A stretch of DNA of 64,000 nt. It comes from an uncultured Lachnospiraceae bacterium. Its GTDB lineage: Bacteria > Bacillota > Clostridia > Lachnospirales > Lachnospiraceae. Position 1 is the first letter of the stretch; the number at the start of each line of letters is the position of its first letter. This document shows, piece after piece, positions 53,101 through 62,608 of this stretch. Location of the stretch: contig CASWVG010000002.1 in the NCBI GenBank assembly GCA_949472775.1, forward strand, positions 1 through 64,000, read 5' to 3'. A model generated the notes under the pieces. It was not told the DNA's origin, made no database searches, and saw only the letters and a list, made by a program, of their open reading frames with translations. The position numbers and the translations under genes were made by a program.

Positions 53101-53820
53101 TTAATCACGGTATTTTCCCGGCGTCGTCCCGGTAAATAGGCGGAAAGCATAGGTAAACGCGCTCTGGGAGCAGTACCCGAGCGATGCGGCAATTTCGGAA
53201 CAGCTCAGATCGCTGTATTTCAGCAGATTCTGGGCTGTGTCCATTTTTGCCGCGGTAACGTATTCTTTGATTGTCTTCCCAGTTTCCTGCTTAAACAGTT
53301 TGCAGAGATAGGAAACGTTCAGATTTGTCAGATCAGCAAGCCCTTTTACGGACAAGTCCGCGCCCAGATCCTCATAAATATGGTCGATGCATTTTCGGAT
53401 GTGCGCCGACGCCACGTTTTCCTTTTTAATTTCCTGGATTCGCTTTGCAAAGTCCAGACACATATCTTCCAGCAAAACCTGTAAGTCGCTGCAGACGGCG
53501 GCTCTGTCCGCCTTCCGGCTGTAAATATCGGCGATCATGTAAGATTCGTCGTGGCTGAGCCCTGCTCCTATGCCGGATTCCGCAAGAAATGCCGCCGCGA
53601 TCACGAAGTGGTATTTCCCGTTTTTTAATTCATTTTTTGTCAAAATGCGCAATTTGGAAAATGGCGTCATCATGCCAGATGCAATCAAAGTTTTCAGTGT
53701 TTCAACGTCCCCGAAAAGGATCGCGTTCAACACCGTTTCGTCAAAATAGTAAGGCTTTTTCTCATAGCCGTATGCCTTCTGTTTATATAATTGCCTGTTG
53801 AGTTCTTCTCTGATTTTCAT
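53101..53820 (-). CDS. AraC family regulator
   Basis: 239 aa. The N-terminal 130 residues (ETVLNAILFGDVETLKTLI...HFVIAAAFLAESGI) are helical and resemble the regulatory part found in the YSIRK-type AraC/YesN group; no cupin is seen. The C-terminal HTH pair is clear: VKGLADLTNLNVSYLCKLFKQETGKTIKEYV and IAASLGYCSQSAFTYAFRLFTGTTPGKYR. The ATG at 53820 has GAGGA upstream. Divergent from a MATE gene and likely to control it. Confidence 0.9.
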   Translation of the reverse strand: MKIREELNRQLYKQKAYGYEKKPYYFDETVLNAILFGDVETLKTLIASGMMTPFSKLRILTKNELKNGKYHFVIAAAFLAESGIGAGLSHDESYMIADIYSRKADRAAVCSDLQVLLEDMCLDFAKRIQEIKKENVASAHIRKCIDHIYEDLGADLSVKGLADLTNLNVSYLCKLFKQETGKTIKEYVTAAKMDTAQNLLKYSDLSCSEIAASLGYCSQSAFTYAFRLFTGTTPGKYRD

Positions 53821-53893
53821 GGGATTTCCTCTGGCTTTCCGCACAGTGTGCCGAAAGGTTATGGTTTATTATCTCTGCCCCTAGGATACCATA

Positions 53894-53926
53894 AATTTGA
53901 TATAATAGCGAAAAATTTGATATAAT
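53894..53926 (+). promoter_or_regulatory. Direct repeats and promoter of the third plus-strand MATE gene
   Basis: AATTTGATATAAT occurs twice, at 53894-53906 and 53914-53926, a 20-bp period. Together they form TTGATA (53897), 18 nt, TATAAT (53921). A repeat of this sort inside a promoter next to an AraC gene may be its operator. Confidence 0.5.
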
Positions 53927-54017
53927 TTCTGCTTTGCACATGATAAAAAGAACATAACAAAACGGTCGGCTAATTGCTGGGCCCATGACCGCGCGGTTAC
54001 GGAAGGAGAATCACAGA

Positions 54018-55349
54018 ATGCAACAAACCGATTTTACCAAAGGACCGATAACAAAATCCCTTCTATCTTTTTTCTTCTCCATGCTGCTTGCCAATATTTT
54101 ACAGCAGTTTTATTCCTTTGCGGATATGGTCATCATTGGAAAAGGACTGGGCGATACAGCCGTGGCGGCGGTCGGGAATTTTACCACGTTTTCGTTCTTT
54201 ATCACAGGATTTATCATGGGTGTGACAAACGGGTTTTCCGTCGTCATATCGCAGGCGTATGGGGAGAAAGATTTCAATTTTTTGCGCAGGGCGGCGGCAT
54301 CTTCCGTAAAATTATGTGCGATGACCGCGCTGTTTCTGACAGGGATCGGGTTGTGGTGTCTGCATCCTGTTATGCGTCTGATGCAGACGGATCAGACGCT
54401 TATTAAGGACTGCCTGTCTTACGGATACGTCTGTTTTGGCGGCCTGGCAGTCACGGCATTTTACAATTTGCTTTCGGCTGTCTTAAGGGCGGTCGGGGAC
54501 GGCAGAACGCCTTTGCTTGCGATTGCCGTCTCTTCCTGCGTGAACATCGGGTTGGATTTGCTGTGTCTCTTTGTGTTTGACACCGGCGTTGTGGGACCGG
54601 CTTTGGCAACTGTTCTGGCGCAGCTTGTATCTGTGGCAATTTGTGGCGGCAGATTATATAAAATGGAGGAGTTTCGTCTGGGAAGATGTGAGTTTGCCGT
54701 TGACTGGAAACTGAAACTTGAACTGCTCCGAAATGGCGTGCCGATGGCGCTTATGAATTCTGTTACTTCCGTGGGCTGTATCTTTGTGCAGGGCTGTATC
54801 AACGGTTACGGCGTCGCATATACTTCCGCTTATTCTGTCTGCAATAAGTATTTGAACTTTTTCATGCTGCCGGGAATTACGCTCGGTTTTGCCGTATCTG
54901 CATTTACCGGGCAGAATTTCGGAGCGGGGCAATTTGAGAGGATCCGTGGCGGGACAAGAGCCGCGGGCATCATGGCGCTTGCCTCAGCGTTTATTTCCGG
55001 TGTGATTTTATTTTTCTTTGCTGCGCCGCTGGCGGGACTGTTGCTTGCCGGGCAGGAAGCGGTCGGATATACGTCCCTTTTCTTGAGATTTCTTGCGGTG
55101 TTTCTCGTCCTGCTCAATCTTCTCTTTGTGTTCAGAAACTGTGTGCAGGGGATGGGAAAGCCTGCCGTTCCCATGTGCTCGGGAATTGCGGAGATGGCGG
55201 TCCGAATAGGCATTATTTTTTGGGGGCTTCCTGTATTGGGGTTCGCGGCGGCTGTCTATGCGGAAGGAGCAGCGTGGGTCGGTGCGCTGTCTCTTAATCT
55301 GGTGGCGTATCTTTCTTTACTAAAGGGGAAGGAAAACAGGAAACCATAG
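54018..55349 (+). CDS. MATE family efflux transporter
   Basis: 443 aa, twelve helices. Seen: SMLLANILQQFYSFADMVIIGKGLGD, ITGFIMGVTNGFSVVISQAYGEKDF, LLSAVLRAVGDGRTPLLAI, AFTGQNFGAGQFERIRGG. AAGGAGAA precedes the ATG at 54018; an upstream in-frame ATG at 53985 is less fitting. Divergent from an AraC regulator, the usual sign of ligand-induced export. Fourth MATE gene of the window. Confidence 0.92.
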   Translation: MQQTDFTKGPITKSLLSFFFSMLLANILQQFYSFADMVIIGKGLGDTAVAAVGNFTTFSFFITGFIMGVTNGFSVVISQAYGEKDFNFLRRAAASSVKLCAMTALFLTGIGLWCLHPVMRLMQTDQTLIKDCLSYGYVCFGGLAVTAFYNLLSAVLRAVGDGRTPLLAIAVSSCVNIGLDLLCLFVFDTGVVGPALATVLAQLVSVAICGGRLYKMEEFRLGRCEFAVDWKLKLELLRNGVPMALMNSVTSVGCIFVQGCINGYGVAYTSAYSVCNKYLNFFMLPGITLGFAVSAFTGQNFGAGQFERIRGGTRAAGIMALASAFISGVILFFFAAPLAGLLLAGQEAVGYTSLFLRFLAVFLVLLNLLFVFRNCVQGMGKPAVPMCSGIAEMAVRIGIIFWGLPVLGFAAAVYAEGAAWVGALSLNLVAYLSLLKGKENRKP

Positions 55350-55394
55350 GGCGGTAGGAACGGGAAAAGTGCGGCCGGGGAAACAAAATTTAGA

Positions 55395-55423
55395 TTGTGA
55401 GTCCGCACGCGATACGATATAAT
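55395..55423 (+). promoter_or_regulatory. Sigma-A promoter for the MCP/binding-protein operon
   Basis: TTGTGA, 17 nt, TATAAT, 92 nt before the ATG at 55516. Confidence 0.6.
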
Positions 55424-55515
55424 AATAGTAATGTACCAGAAGCGAAAAGCTGCCTGTTGCCGGATAGGGAAGGGTATGGCAAACGGCAGAAATCTTATGG
55501 GAGGAAGAATGTGGA

Positions 55516-57522
55516 ATGGGGAAAAAAGAGCAAAAGAAGATTCGATCTATTAAGGCGAAACTATTGGGGACGATACTGCCGGTAGTTGCAGTCATGGTAC
55601 TGGCTATTGCGGCGACCTCTTATTTGATTTCCAAGAATATCATCACAGAATATTCTCAGAATCTGTTGAGTTCGTCCATCGCAAATCAGGCGAATGAGAT
55701 CGAGTCGTGGCTTGACGAGAACCTGTCAGCCTTTCAGACGGTAAAGAGGATGATCGAGGAGACAAAGCCGGATGAGGAGACGCTGCAGGGCATACTGGAC
55801 AGTTATTATCAGTTTAATGACAACTATCCGGAAGGGCTGTATGTGGCAGATGAAAACGGAAAGCTTATAAAGGCGGCGGAATCAAAAAAAGAAGGGAACA
55901 ATCTGCTTCAGTCCGGGTGGTATCGTGACGGTATTACAAGGCTGAATATGGGATTTACGGATGCATACACGGATGAAAATGGCGAAGCCCTTGTCAGCGC
56001 TTCCGGCATTCTGGACGATGGCTCTGATATTTTGAAGGTCATTTCAGCAGATCTGTCTCTGCAGCGCATCAGTATTATTGTAAACAGTTATATTGAGATG
56101 GAGGGCGCGCAGGCTTTTCTGGTCAATTCCAAGGACGGCACGATTCTCGCCCATCGGGATAACGCTCTGATCTCCACAAGGCTTGCTGATTCAGGGGATG
56201 TATTTATGCGGGATGTGGGTGACAAACTGGGTCTGCATGATTATCAGATGACGGAAATAGATGGCAGGATGACGGCATTTACGGAAATAGAGGGGACCGA
56301 CTGGATGCTGGTATCCTATATTCCGACGGAGACGATCTATGCGGATATTGACGGCGTCAGAATCCTTATGGTAGTGATCGGGCTGGTATCGCTTCTTTTG
56401 CTCGCCATTCTGATCGAGCGTGTTGTTCATGTGGTGATCAGGCCGGTCAAGGAGCTGACAAGAATTATCACCGCTATGAGCGACGGTGATTTTACGGTTC
56501 ATGTAACGACAAGGAGCAATGATGAGATCGGTGTTATGAGCCGCAGCGTGGAACAGTTTATCGGATCCATGCGCGATATGATCCGGTCTATTCACAGCGT
56601 GTCCGACAAGCTGCATAATCAGGCAGACAACAGCAATGAAGTTTCCGTGGAAATGTATGACGCGTCCAAATTGCAGAGCGAGTCGATGCAGGAGCTGAAC
56701 AATACGGTGGAACAGCTCTCCCTTTCGGTGAATGAGATTGCAGAAAATGCCACCACGCTGGCGGCGGTAGTGGCGAATACAAGAGAGGACGGCGAGCAGG
56801 TAGAGCTTAAGATGACAGCGACGGTAGATGTCTCCCGCAAAGGGAAGGCGGACATGCAGGATGTCGGTGTGGCGATGACAAGTATCAATGAATCGATGAT
56901 AAAGCTTCAGCAGGCGATTGACAAGGTGGGTAAGGCTTCTGAAGAGATCACGAAGATTACGGGTGTAATCAGCGACATTGCCGACGAGACAAATCTGTTG
57001 TCGCTTAACGCGTCGATTGAGGCGGCCCGGGCAGGCGATGCCGGAAAGGGATTTGCGGTAGTTGCGACGGAGATCGGAAAGCTGGCGCAGACCAGTTCCA
57101 GTTCCGTACATAATATCGAGAGCCTGATTTCTGAAATTAATGTTCTCGTAAAGGATGCGGTCAGTCAGGCGGGTGACAGCGTGGACAATATCCGGAGCAG
57201 CGGTGAGCTGGTGAATGGCGCGCTGAAGACGTTTGATCTGATTTTTGATAACATTGACGAGGTCAACCATCTGGTAGGGCAGATGATCGAAAAGGTGGAG
57301 CAGGTAGATAATGTGGCGGTTAATGTGGCGGCCATTTCAGAGGAACAGGCGGCGAGCTCGGAGGAGATTCTGGCGACGTCGACAACGATGGTAGAGCAGG
57401 CACACAGCATTACCGAAAACAGCGAGACGGTTGCGGAAGGAGCAAAAGAACTGACAGAGTCGGCGGTGGAGCTGGCAGATCAGGTGAATATGTTCAAGGT
57501 GGACGGGGAGGAAAACGTATGA
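55516..57522 (+). CDS. Methyl-accepting chemotaxis protein, dCache type
   Basis: 668 aa. Seen: TM1 about 17-38, a large outside domain at about 40-280 with dCache_1 features ([44 protein letters not shown], then [14 protein letters not shown] and [10 protein letters not shown]), TM2 about 284-308, HAMP with [11 protein letters not shown] and SNDEIG, and a signalling domain with the hairpin [28 protein letters not shown] precedes the ATG. The sugar-binding lipoprotein gene starts inside its stop codon (ATGA), so the lipoprotein probably feeds this receptor. Confidence 0.94.
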   Translation: MGKKEQKKIRSIKAKLLGTILPVVAVMVLAIAATSYLISKNIITEYSQNLLSSSIANQANEIESWLDENLSAFQTVKRMIEETKPDEETLQGILDSYYQFNDNYPEGLYVADENGKLIKAAESKKEGNNLLQSGWYRDGITRLNMGFTDAYTDENGEALVSASGILDDGSDILKVISADLSLQRISIIVNSYIEMEGAQAFLVNSKDGTILAHRDNALISTRLADSGDVFMRDVGDKLGLHDYQMTEIDGRMTAFTEIEGTDWMLVSYIPTETIYADIDGVRILMVVIGLVSLLLLAILIERVVHVVIRPVKELTRIITAMSDGDFTVHVTTRSNDEIGVMSRSVEQFIGSMRDMIRSIHSVSDKLHNQADNSNEVSVEMYDASKLQSESMQELNNTVEQLSLSVNEIAENATTLAAVVANTREDGEQVELKMTATVDVSRKGKADMQDVGVAMTSINESMIKLQQAIDKVGKASEEITKITGVISDIADETNLLSLNASIEAARAGDAGKGFAVVATEIGKLAQTSSSSVHNIESLISEINVLVKDAVSQAGDSVDNIRSSGELVNGALKTFDLIFDNIDEVNHLVGQMIEKVEQVDNVAVNVAAISEEQAASSEEILATSTTMVEQAHSITENSETVAEGAKELTESAVELADQVNMFKVDGEENV

Positions 57523-58499
57523 GAAAAAAGCTGGGAATACTGCTTGGCGTAGTGATGCTTGGAATGTTTGTGCTTACCGGCTGCGGAAGCGATGGTGGAG
57601 CTGTTTCGGACAAGGATGTAAAAATCCTTCTTGTCCTAAACCAGATGGACAGCTTCCGGGGGACACTTGTCGAGGCGGCGAGGAAAACCGCTGAGGCGGA
57701 GGGCGCGCAATTTGAATTTAAGGATGCGGAGGGCTCCATTGAAAATCAGGTGAACTATCTGAAATCTGCTGAGCAGGAAGGCTACAACGTGATTCTGTGC
57801 AGCCCGGTCAACCCGGAGACGGTTGTGGAACTGAAAGCGAGCGCAGGGGATATACCGATTGTTTTTATCAACAGCAGCCCGGATGAAAAACAGTTGAAAG
57901 AAGGGAAATATATCTATGCCGGTTCTGATGAATTTGTGGCGGGGCAGTTTCAGGCGGAATATGTGCTTGATAAGCTGGCAGGTCGTCAGGAGATTAATGT
58001 GGTGCTGCTAAAGGGCGAGAAAGCGCATTCTGCGACAGCCGGGAGAACCAGCGGAGTAAAGCGGACATTGGAGGAAAGCGGAAAGACGATCAATTACGTG
58101 TTTGAGGATTATGCGGACTGGGATCAGGGACTGGCGAAGCATATGTTTGAAATCTTTTTGAGAACCGGGTCTCCGGTGGACTGTGTACTTTGTGAAAATG
58201 ATTCCATGGCGATCGGGGTGATCGAAGCGTGCAAGGAGGCAGGTATCGATCTGAGTACCCTGCCGGTGCTTGGTGTGGATGCCACCGCAGACGGATGTGC
58301 CGCGATCAAAAGCGGAGATATGGCCTTTACCGTCTGCCAGTCTGGTGCCGGGCAGGGAGAAGCGGCGGTAAAGGCAGGGATCCGGTTTGCGAAGGGTGAA
58401 GCAGTCGATTCGCTGGAAGGCATCAGTGAGGACGGGAAGTATGTCTGGGTTCCTTTTGAAAAAGTAGACAGCACAAATGTGTCGCAGTACGGCAACTGA
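57519..58499 (+). CDS. Sugar-binding lipoprotein (periplasmic-binding type 1, RbsB-like)
   Basis: 326 aa. Seen: lipoprotein signal with lipobox LTGC (Cys23), then a two-lobe Peripla_BP_4 fold: [59 protein letters not shown], the [22 protein letters not shown] hinge and [23 protein letters not shown]. No ABC permease or ATPase lies near. Its start overlaps the end of the chemoreceptor by 4 bp, so it is probably a dedicated ligand-catcher for that receptor, possibly shared with a distant importer. Confidence 0.92.
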   Translation: MRKKLGILLGVVMLGMFVLTGCGSDGGAVSDKDVKILLVLNQMDSFRGTLVEAARKTAEAEGAQFEFKDAEGSIENQVNYLKSAEQEGYNVILCSPVNPETVVELKASAGDIPIVFINSSPDEKQLKEGKYIYAGSDEFVAGQFQAEYVLDKLAGRQEINVVLLKGEKAHSATAGRTSGVKRTLEESGKTINYVFEDYADWDQGLAKHMFEIFLRTGSPVDCVLCENDSMAIGVIEACKEAGIDLSTLPVLGVDATADGCAAIKSGDMAFTVCQSGAGQGEAAVKAGIRFAKGEAVDSLEGISEDGKYVWVPFEKVDSTNVSQYGN

Positions 58500-58556
58500 T
58501 TTTCACATTTATTTATGATTGAGCTTCGTATTTTAACTGGCGGAAGCAATGTAACA

Positions 58557-59207
58557 TCAGGCCACATACAGATACATAAAGATAAAGTGGCACACGCTTC
58601 CGCCCATCACAAACAGGTGAAAAATTTCGTGGGAACCGAAGTTCTTGTGTCTCGAGTTAAAGATGGGCAGTTTCAGCGCGTAGATTACGCCGCCCACCGT
58701 GTAGAAAATGCCGCCCGCCAAAAGCCATAAAAAGGCGCTTCTGGAAAGGGTGTTCCAAAGGGTGCCGAAAACTGCGAGACACGCCCAGCCCATGGTGATA
58801 TACAGAATTGACGAAAACCATTTGGGGCAGGTGATCCAGCACATTTTAATAAGCATACCGGCGATGGCGATGCCCCAGACTGTGGCAAGGAGCATATACC
58901 CGCGGCGGTCGCCCAGGATCACCAGGCAGACCGGGGTGTAGGAACCGGCGATCAGTACGAAAATCATCATGTGATCCAGTTTGCGGAATATTTTCAGAAT
59001 GCTGTCTTTCACGGTAACGCTGTGGTAGAGCGCGCTGGCGCCATACAGGGCGATCATACTGCATATAAATACGGCGAGTGCGATAAAGACGATGTGGTCT
59101 GCGTCCGTGGCGGCTTTCACCATAAGCGGCGTCGCCGCGATAATGGCCATCATCATTCCGATAAAATGAGTGATGGCGCTTCCGGGTTCACGAATGGTAA
59201 TCTGCAT
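58557..59207 (-). CDS. Hemolysin III / PAQR family membrane protein
   Basis: 216 aa, seven hydrophobic helices. Seen: EPGSAITHFIG, ASALYHS with the conserved Ser/His, KLDHMMIFVLIAGSYTP with Asp/His, and the late SHEIFHLFVMGGSVCHF with two His. These are the PAQR/ceramidase-like metal-site residues. Despite the name most relatives show no proven hemolysis; a lipid hydrolase role is suggested. GGAGT precedes the ATG. Monocistronic. Confidence 0.92.
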   Translation of the reverse strand: MQITIREPGSAITHFIGMMMAIIAATPLMVKAATDADHIVFIALAVFICSMIALYGASALYHSVTVKDSILKIFRKLDHMMIFVLIAGSYTPVCLVILGDRRGYMLLATVWGIAIAGMLIKMCWITCPKWFSSILYITMGWACLAVFGTLWNTLSRSAFLWLLAGGIFYTVGGVIYALKLPIFNSRHKNFGSHEIFHLFVMGGSVCHFIFMYLYVA

Positions 59208-59283
59208 AAAATCAACTCCTTAAAAGATTCGTCACATCAAAACCTTGATATGTGGTTTTTAAAACTACGTGTAATATACTATG

Positions 59284-59312
59284 ATACTACTACTTAAGAT
59301 GTGCAAAGTCAA
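59284..59312 (-). promoter_or_regulatory. Sigma-A promoter for the hemolysin III gene
   Basis: Minus strand TTGACT, 17 nt, TAGTAT, about 75 nt before the ATG. Confidence 0.6.
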
Positions 59313-59394
59313 TCTCTTTATACACAAAATTTTATGCGGATTTCTTTTTATTTTGGAACTATCGCCGAATACAGGGAGAATGGCAGGGGAAACT

Positions 59395-59661
59395 TCAATC
59401 CTCCTCGATCACATGAATTTCCAGAAAATCAAAATCAATTTCTTCTATAAAATTATCCTGGTTAAAACGCGCCTTGCTGTGCCGCTTAAATTCAGAGACA
59501 GTACTTTCCAGCCAGATCGGTTTTCCCAGATCAAATTGCAGGCAGACTTCTTCCAGCGCGTCAAATACCTTGTGGGTGCGGGTTTCTGCCCGCCCATCCT
59601 CAATTACAGTATCTTTTATCATCCGGTTATCCTTAAATTCTTTTGCCCATAGACGAAACAT
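59395..59661 (-). CDS. Small conserved acidic protein, unknown function
   Basis: 88 aa. Seen: FRLWAKEFKDNRMIKDTVIED at the start, RTHKVFDALEEVCLQFDLGKPIWLES, then FKRHSKARFNQDNFIEEIDFDFLEIHVIEED. I recall closely similar short proteins in many Lachnospiraceae, always without an assigned role, so it is taken as a real gene. GAGGT lies upstream of the ATG. Acidic C-terminus; no signal, no membrane segment, no recognised motif. Confidence 0.75.
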   Translation of the reverse strand: MFRLWAKEFKDNRMIKDTVIEDGRAETRTHKVFDALEEVCLQFDLGKPIWLESTVSEFKRHSKARFNQDNFIEEIDFDFLEIHVIEED

Positions 59662-59790
59662 ATCGTACCTCTTTTCCTGTTACGGTTCGGTTATTGTCAT
59701 CATTGTAATGTTCTCTTTGCGGTCGTTTCTTATTCTTTAACCACTATACAAATCCTTGTGGCAAAAGTAAAGCTTTCCGGCATAAATGTT

Positions 59791-59819
59791 TTGAAGGCAT
59801 ACTCTATCTATGATATAAT
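59791..59819 (+). promoter_or_regulatory. Sigma-A promoter for the DUF6020 gene
   Basis: TTGAAG, 17 nt, TATAAT. The 12-mer TATGATATAATA occurs at 59809-59820 and again at 59839-59850, a 30-bp period, so a second -10-like box follows. Confidence 0.6.
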
Positions 59820-59911
59820 AGCCGCAAGCTTCTGATATTATGATATAATAAGCGTCAACAAGAAAAAGGAGCCTGTCTGCGCGGCGGGCGATAAATGGCG
59901 ATTGCGGATCT

Positions 59912-61732
59912 ATGAAAACCAGAAAGAAAATGGCATATATTCGGAAAACGAACATATATATATTGTTAGTGGAAAATAAAAGGCTTTTTTGTTATGCTTT
60001 CCTCTGGGGCATTCCGTTCGCCATATCCTGCGTGACTGGATGGCGGCTTGTCCATGAGGGGACGGTATTTGGCCACGGCGGTCCGGCGACGGTTTACGTG
60101 GGCAGCTTTTTATTGCTCCTTCTGGAAACGGCGGTTTTGTCTGTGCCGGCGGCAGCGCTTGCGGCGTCTGTCATACGCGGCAAAGCGGCCGTGGAAACGA
60201 CGGTGAAAAGTGCAAAGGGACGACGCCCCGTATGGCAGGTGTGGCTCTTTTACAGCCTGCTTATTTTTCTTGTCTGGGTGCCGGTTTTTCTCGCGTACTA
60301 TCCGTCGGTATTTGCCTACGACGCGGAGGGACAGCTCTATCAGGTGCTTGCCGGCGACTATAGCACGCATCACCCTCTTTTGCATACCTTATTTTTAGGA
60401 GCTTTTTTTCGGCTGGGAATCGGGCTTGGTTCCTGTTCTGCGGGTATGGCTGTCCACTCGGTCGTGCAGATGACTCTGATGGCGTGCACGTTTGGCCGGG
60501 CGCTTTCCTTTTTGTACCAAAGACAGGTTTCCGGGTGGGTGCGGGCGGCGCTGCTTCTTTTTTTTGCGGTTTTTCCCGCCAATTCCGTGTTGGCGATGAG
60601 CACCACGAAGGATGTGCTTTTTGCGGCTCTTGTGCTGCTATATACCCTGAGCTTTTATCGCGCAGTGTGCGGGCATAGCGAGGCGTTCAGATGGAGCGCG
60701 GAGGCAGACAGGAAGGAGATGGCGGCCTGCGTATTCTGGGCGGTTCTCATGCTGCTGCTCCGGAACAATGCGGTGTACGCTTTTGTGGTAAGCGCGCCGG
60801 TCATCTATATCGGACTCGGAAAGAAACGGCATAGAGAGAACAGGGTGCAGGAAGCCGGGGTACAAAACAGCGATAACGGACAGAAGAAAAAGGCAAGAGA
60901 GCGGCGTGCATGGAGCGGCAGGGCAGCAGGGAAAACATATCTGTGCATGACTTTGCTTATGCTTGTGCTGTACGGTGTATGTGCCTTTTCTTTAAAGGCG
61001 GTTACCCATGCGCGAAACGGCAGCCCGCGGGAGATGCTGAGTGTGCCGCTGCAGCAGATGGCGCGCACGAGAGTAAAAGCGGAAGAAAAAATCGATCCGT
61101 CCCTCAGGCGGGAACTGGAAAAGTACATTTCTTCAGAATGGGTGTTTGCGGCTTACAATCCCCATCTGGCGGACCCGGTGAAAAGCCGTGCCGTGATTCA
61201 CGACGATCCGGTGGGGCTGATAAAAACGTGGGTGAAACTAGGATGGAAGTATCCGGCTATTTACATCGATGCTTTTCTGGATAATTCCCTCGGCCTCTGG
61301 TATTTGTGGGATACTTCCCACGCGCAGGTTTACGGGATGGGAACGGAGAGTGGTTTCGGTTATCTCTCCACGGACAACCGTGTCATGCCGGCAGGATTCG
61401 AGGTGGAGGAACATAGCTTTCTTCCGGGACTGCGCGTCTTTATGGAGAAGATTGTGTCGGATAATGCGTACAGTAAGATACCCGTGGTCAGGCTCCTGTT
61501 TGCGCCGGCGCTGTACTGGTGGCTGCTTTACCTGTACATTGTGACGGTTCTTTACAGGAAAAGATATCGGGAGATACTGCCGGTTGTATTTCTTTCGGCA
61601 TATTGCCTGACGCTCCTGCTGTCGCCAACAGTGCTTGTACGGTATATTTACCCATTGATGGTAACAATTCCCGTCATATTGCCATGCCTTATGTCGGACG
61701 GAGAGAACGATAGGTGTGAAAATATACAATAA
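59912..61732 (+). CDS. DUF6020 multi-spanning membrane protein, GT-C-like
   Basis: 606 aa. Seen: a run of about thirteen hydrophobic helices; the outside motif YYPSVFAYDAEGQLYQVLAGDYSTHHPLLHTLFLG, with the Asp/Glu and HHP pattern seen in DUF6020 and in GT-C glycosyltransferases that use lipid-linked sugars; AMSTTKDVLFAALVLLYTL; and LGLWYLWDTSH. A Lys/Arg-rich cytosolic loop at about 305-340 is an oddity. Reaction unproven. The start is weakly supported: no clear ribosome site, and the next ATG (59930) is possible. Confidence 0.78.
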   Translation: MKTRKKMAYIRKTNIYILLVENKRLFCYAFLWGIPFAISCVTGWRLVHEGTVFGHGGPATVYVGSFLLLLLETAVLSVPAAALAASVIRGKAAVETTVKSAKGRRPVWQVWLFYSLLIFLVWVPVFLAYYPSVFAYDAEGQLYQVLAGDYSTHHPLLHTLFLGAFFRLGIGLGSCSAGMAVHSVVQMTLMACTFGRALSFLYQRQVSGWVRAALLLFFAVFPANSVLAMSTTKDVLFAALVLLYTLSFYRAVCGHSEAFRWSAEADRKEMAACVFWAVLMLLLRNNAVYAFVVSAPVIYIGLGKKRHRENRVQEAGVQNSDNGQKKKARERRAWSGRAAGKTYLCMTLLMLVLYGVCAFSLKAVTHARNGSPREMLSVPLQQMARTRVKAEEKIDPSLRRELEKYISSEWVFAAYNPHLADPVKSRAVIHDDPVGLIKTWVKLGWKYPAIYIDAFLDNSLGLWYLWDTSHAQVYGMGTESGFGYLSTDNRVMPAGFEVEEHSFLPGLRVFMEKIVSDNAYSKIPVVRLLFAPALYWWLLYLYIVTVLYRKRYREILPVVFLSAYCLTLLLSPTVLVRYIYPLMVTIPVILPCLMSDGENDRCENIQ

Positions 61733-61754
61733 ATTATTAAAATTTACGAAAATT

Positions 61755-61783
61755 TTGTCTAAAATATCCGTTCTTGATAAGAT
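61755..61783 (+). promoter_or_regulatory. Putative promoter for the alarmone synthetase
   Basis: TTGTCT, 17 nt, TAAGAT; another TATAAT lies at 61790-61795. Leader of about 120 nt. Confidence 0.45.
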
Positions 61784-61909
61784 ATATGATATAATGTACG
61801 CGATAGCAATGTGCAGTGCCGCGAAGAAAATCAGAGGTTTTCGGGTATGCACTGCGGATTGATGAGTTTAACGAAAGTCTGCAAATAAAATTTCGGGGGA
61901 TTCTTGAAT

Positions 61910-62560
61910 ATGGAAGTAATAGTTGACAGGGAAAAAGACGGCGATATAGACAGCTGGAAAGAGGTACAGCTGATTTATAACTCAGCCTTGAAGCAGATTT
62001 CTACGAAGCTGGAGATTCTGAACGACGAGTTTCAGCACGTGCACCGGTACAATCCGATCGAGCATATCAAGTGGAGGATCAAGACGCCGGAGAGCATCGT
62101 GAAAAAGTTGAAAAAGCATGGCTATGAATCGACGATAGACAATATGGTGAGCCATGTGAACGACATTGCGGGCATTCGCGTGATCTGTTCGTTTGCGTCG
62201 GATATTTATCAGATTGCGGAGATGATCAGCAATCAGAGTGACATTCGTGTCATATCTGTAAAGGACTATATCGTGAATCCGAAGGCCAGCGGGTATAAGA
62301 GCTATCACATGCTGGTGACGGTGCCGGTGTATCTTTCCGACAGGATTGCGGACACGAAGGTGGAGATCCAGATCCGGACGGTAGCGATGGATTTCTGGGC
62401 GAGTCTGGAGCATAAGATTCACTATAAGTTTGAGGGAAACGCGCCGGAGCACATCAAGGAGCAGCTTGTGGAGTGCGCGCAGATGGTTTCTGCGCTGGAC
62501 GCGAGAATGATGTCACTGAATGAGGAAATCCTACATATAGGACAGGGAGAAGAGGAATAA
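61910..62560 (+). CDS. relQ: Small alarmone synthetase (RelQ/YjbM-like GTP pyrophosphokinase)
   Basis: 216 aa. Makes (p)ppGpp from ATP and GDP or GTP. Seen: a RelA/SpoT synthetase domain alone: HIKWRIKTPESIVKKLKKHGYE, VNDIAGIRVIC, NPKASGYKSYHMLV (nucleotide and G-loop contacts), EIQIRTVAMDFWASLEHKI, and a C-terminal helix needed for the tetramer. No HD hydrolase, TGS or ACT domain, so a small synthetase. A GGGGGA ribosome site suits the ATG at 61910; an in-frame TTG at 61904 is possible. A chemoreceptor gene follows after 48 bp. Confidence 0.93.
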   Translation: MEVIVDREKDGDIDSWKEVQLIYNSALKQISTKLEILNDEFQHVHRYNPIEHIKWRIKTPESIVKKLKKHGYESTIDNMVSHVNDIAGIRVICSFASDIYQIAEMISNQSDIRVISVKDYIVNPKASGYKSYHMLVTVPVYLSDRIADTKVEIQIRTVAMDFWASLEHKIHYKFEGNAPEHIKEQLVECAQMVSALDARMMSLNEEILHIGQGEEE

Positions 62561-62608
62561 AACGCATCAGGATAAGGGCCTGTGAGGGCGGAAAGGCATG
62601 GTTACAAA

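Noticed and set aside
56191-57270. Open frame of 359 codons on the minus strand
   Set aside because: Antisense to the dCache chemoreceptor; no ribosome site and no recognisable domain.
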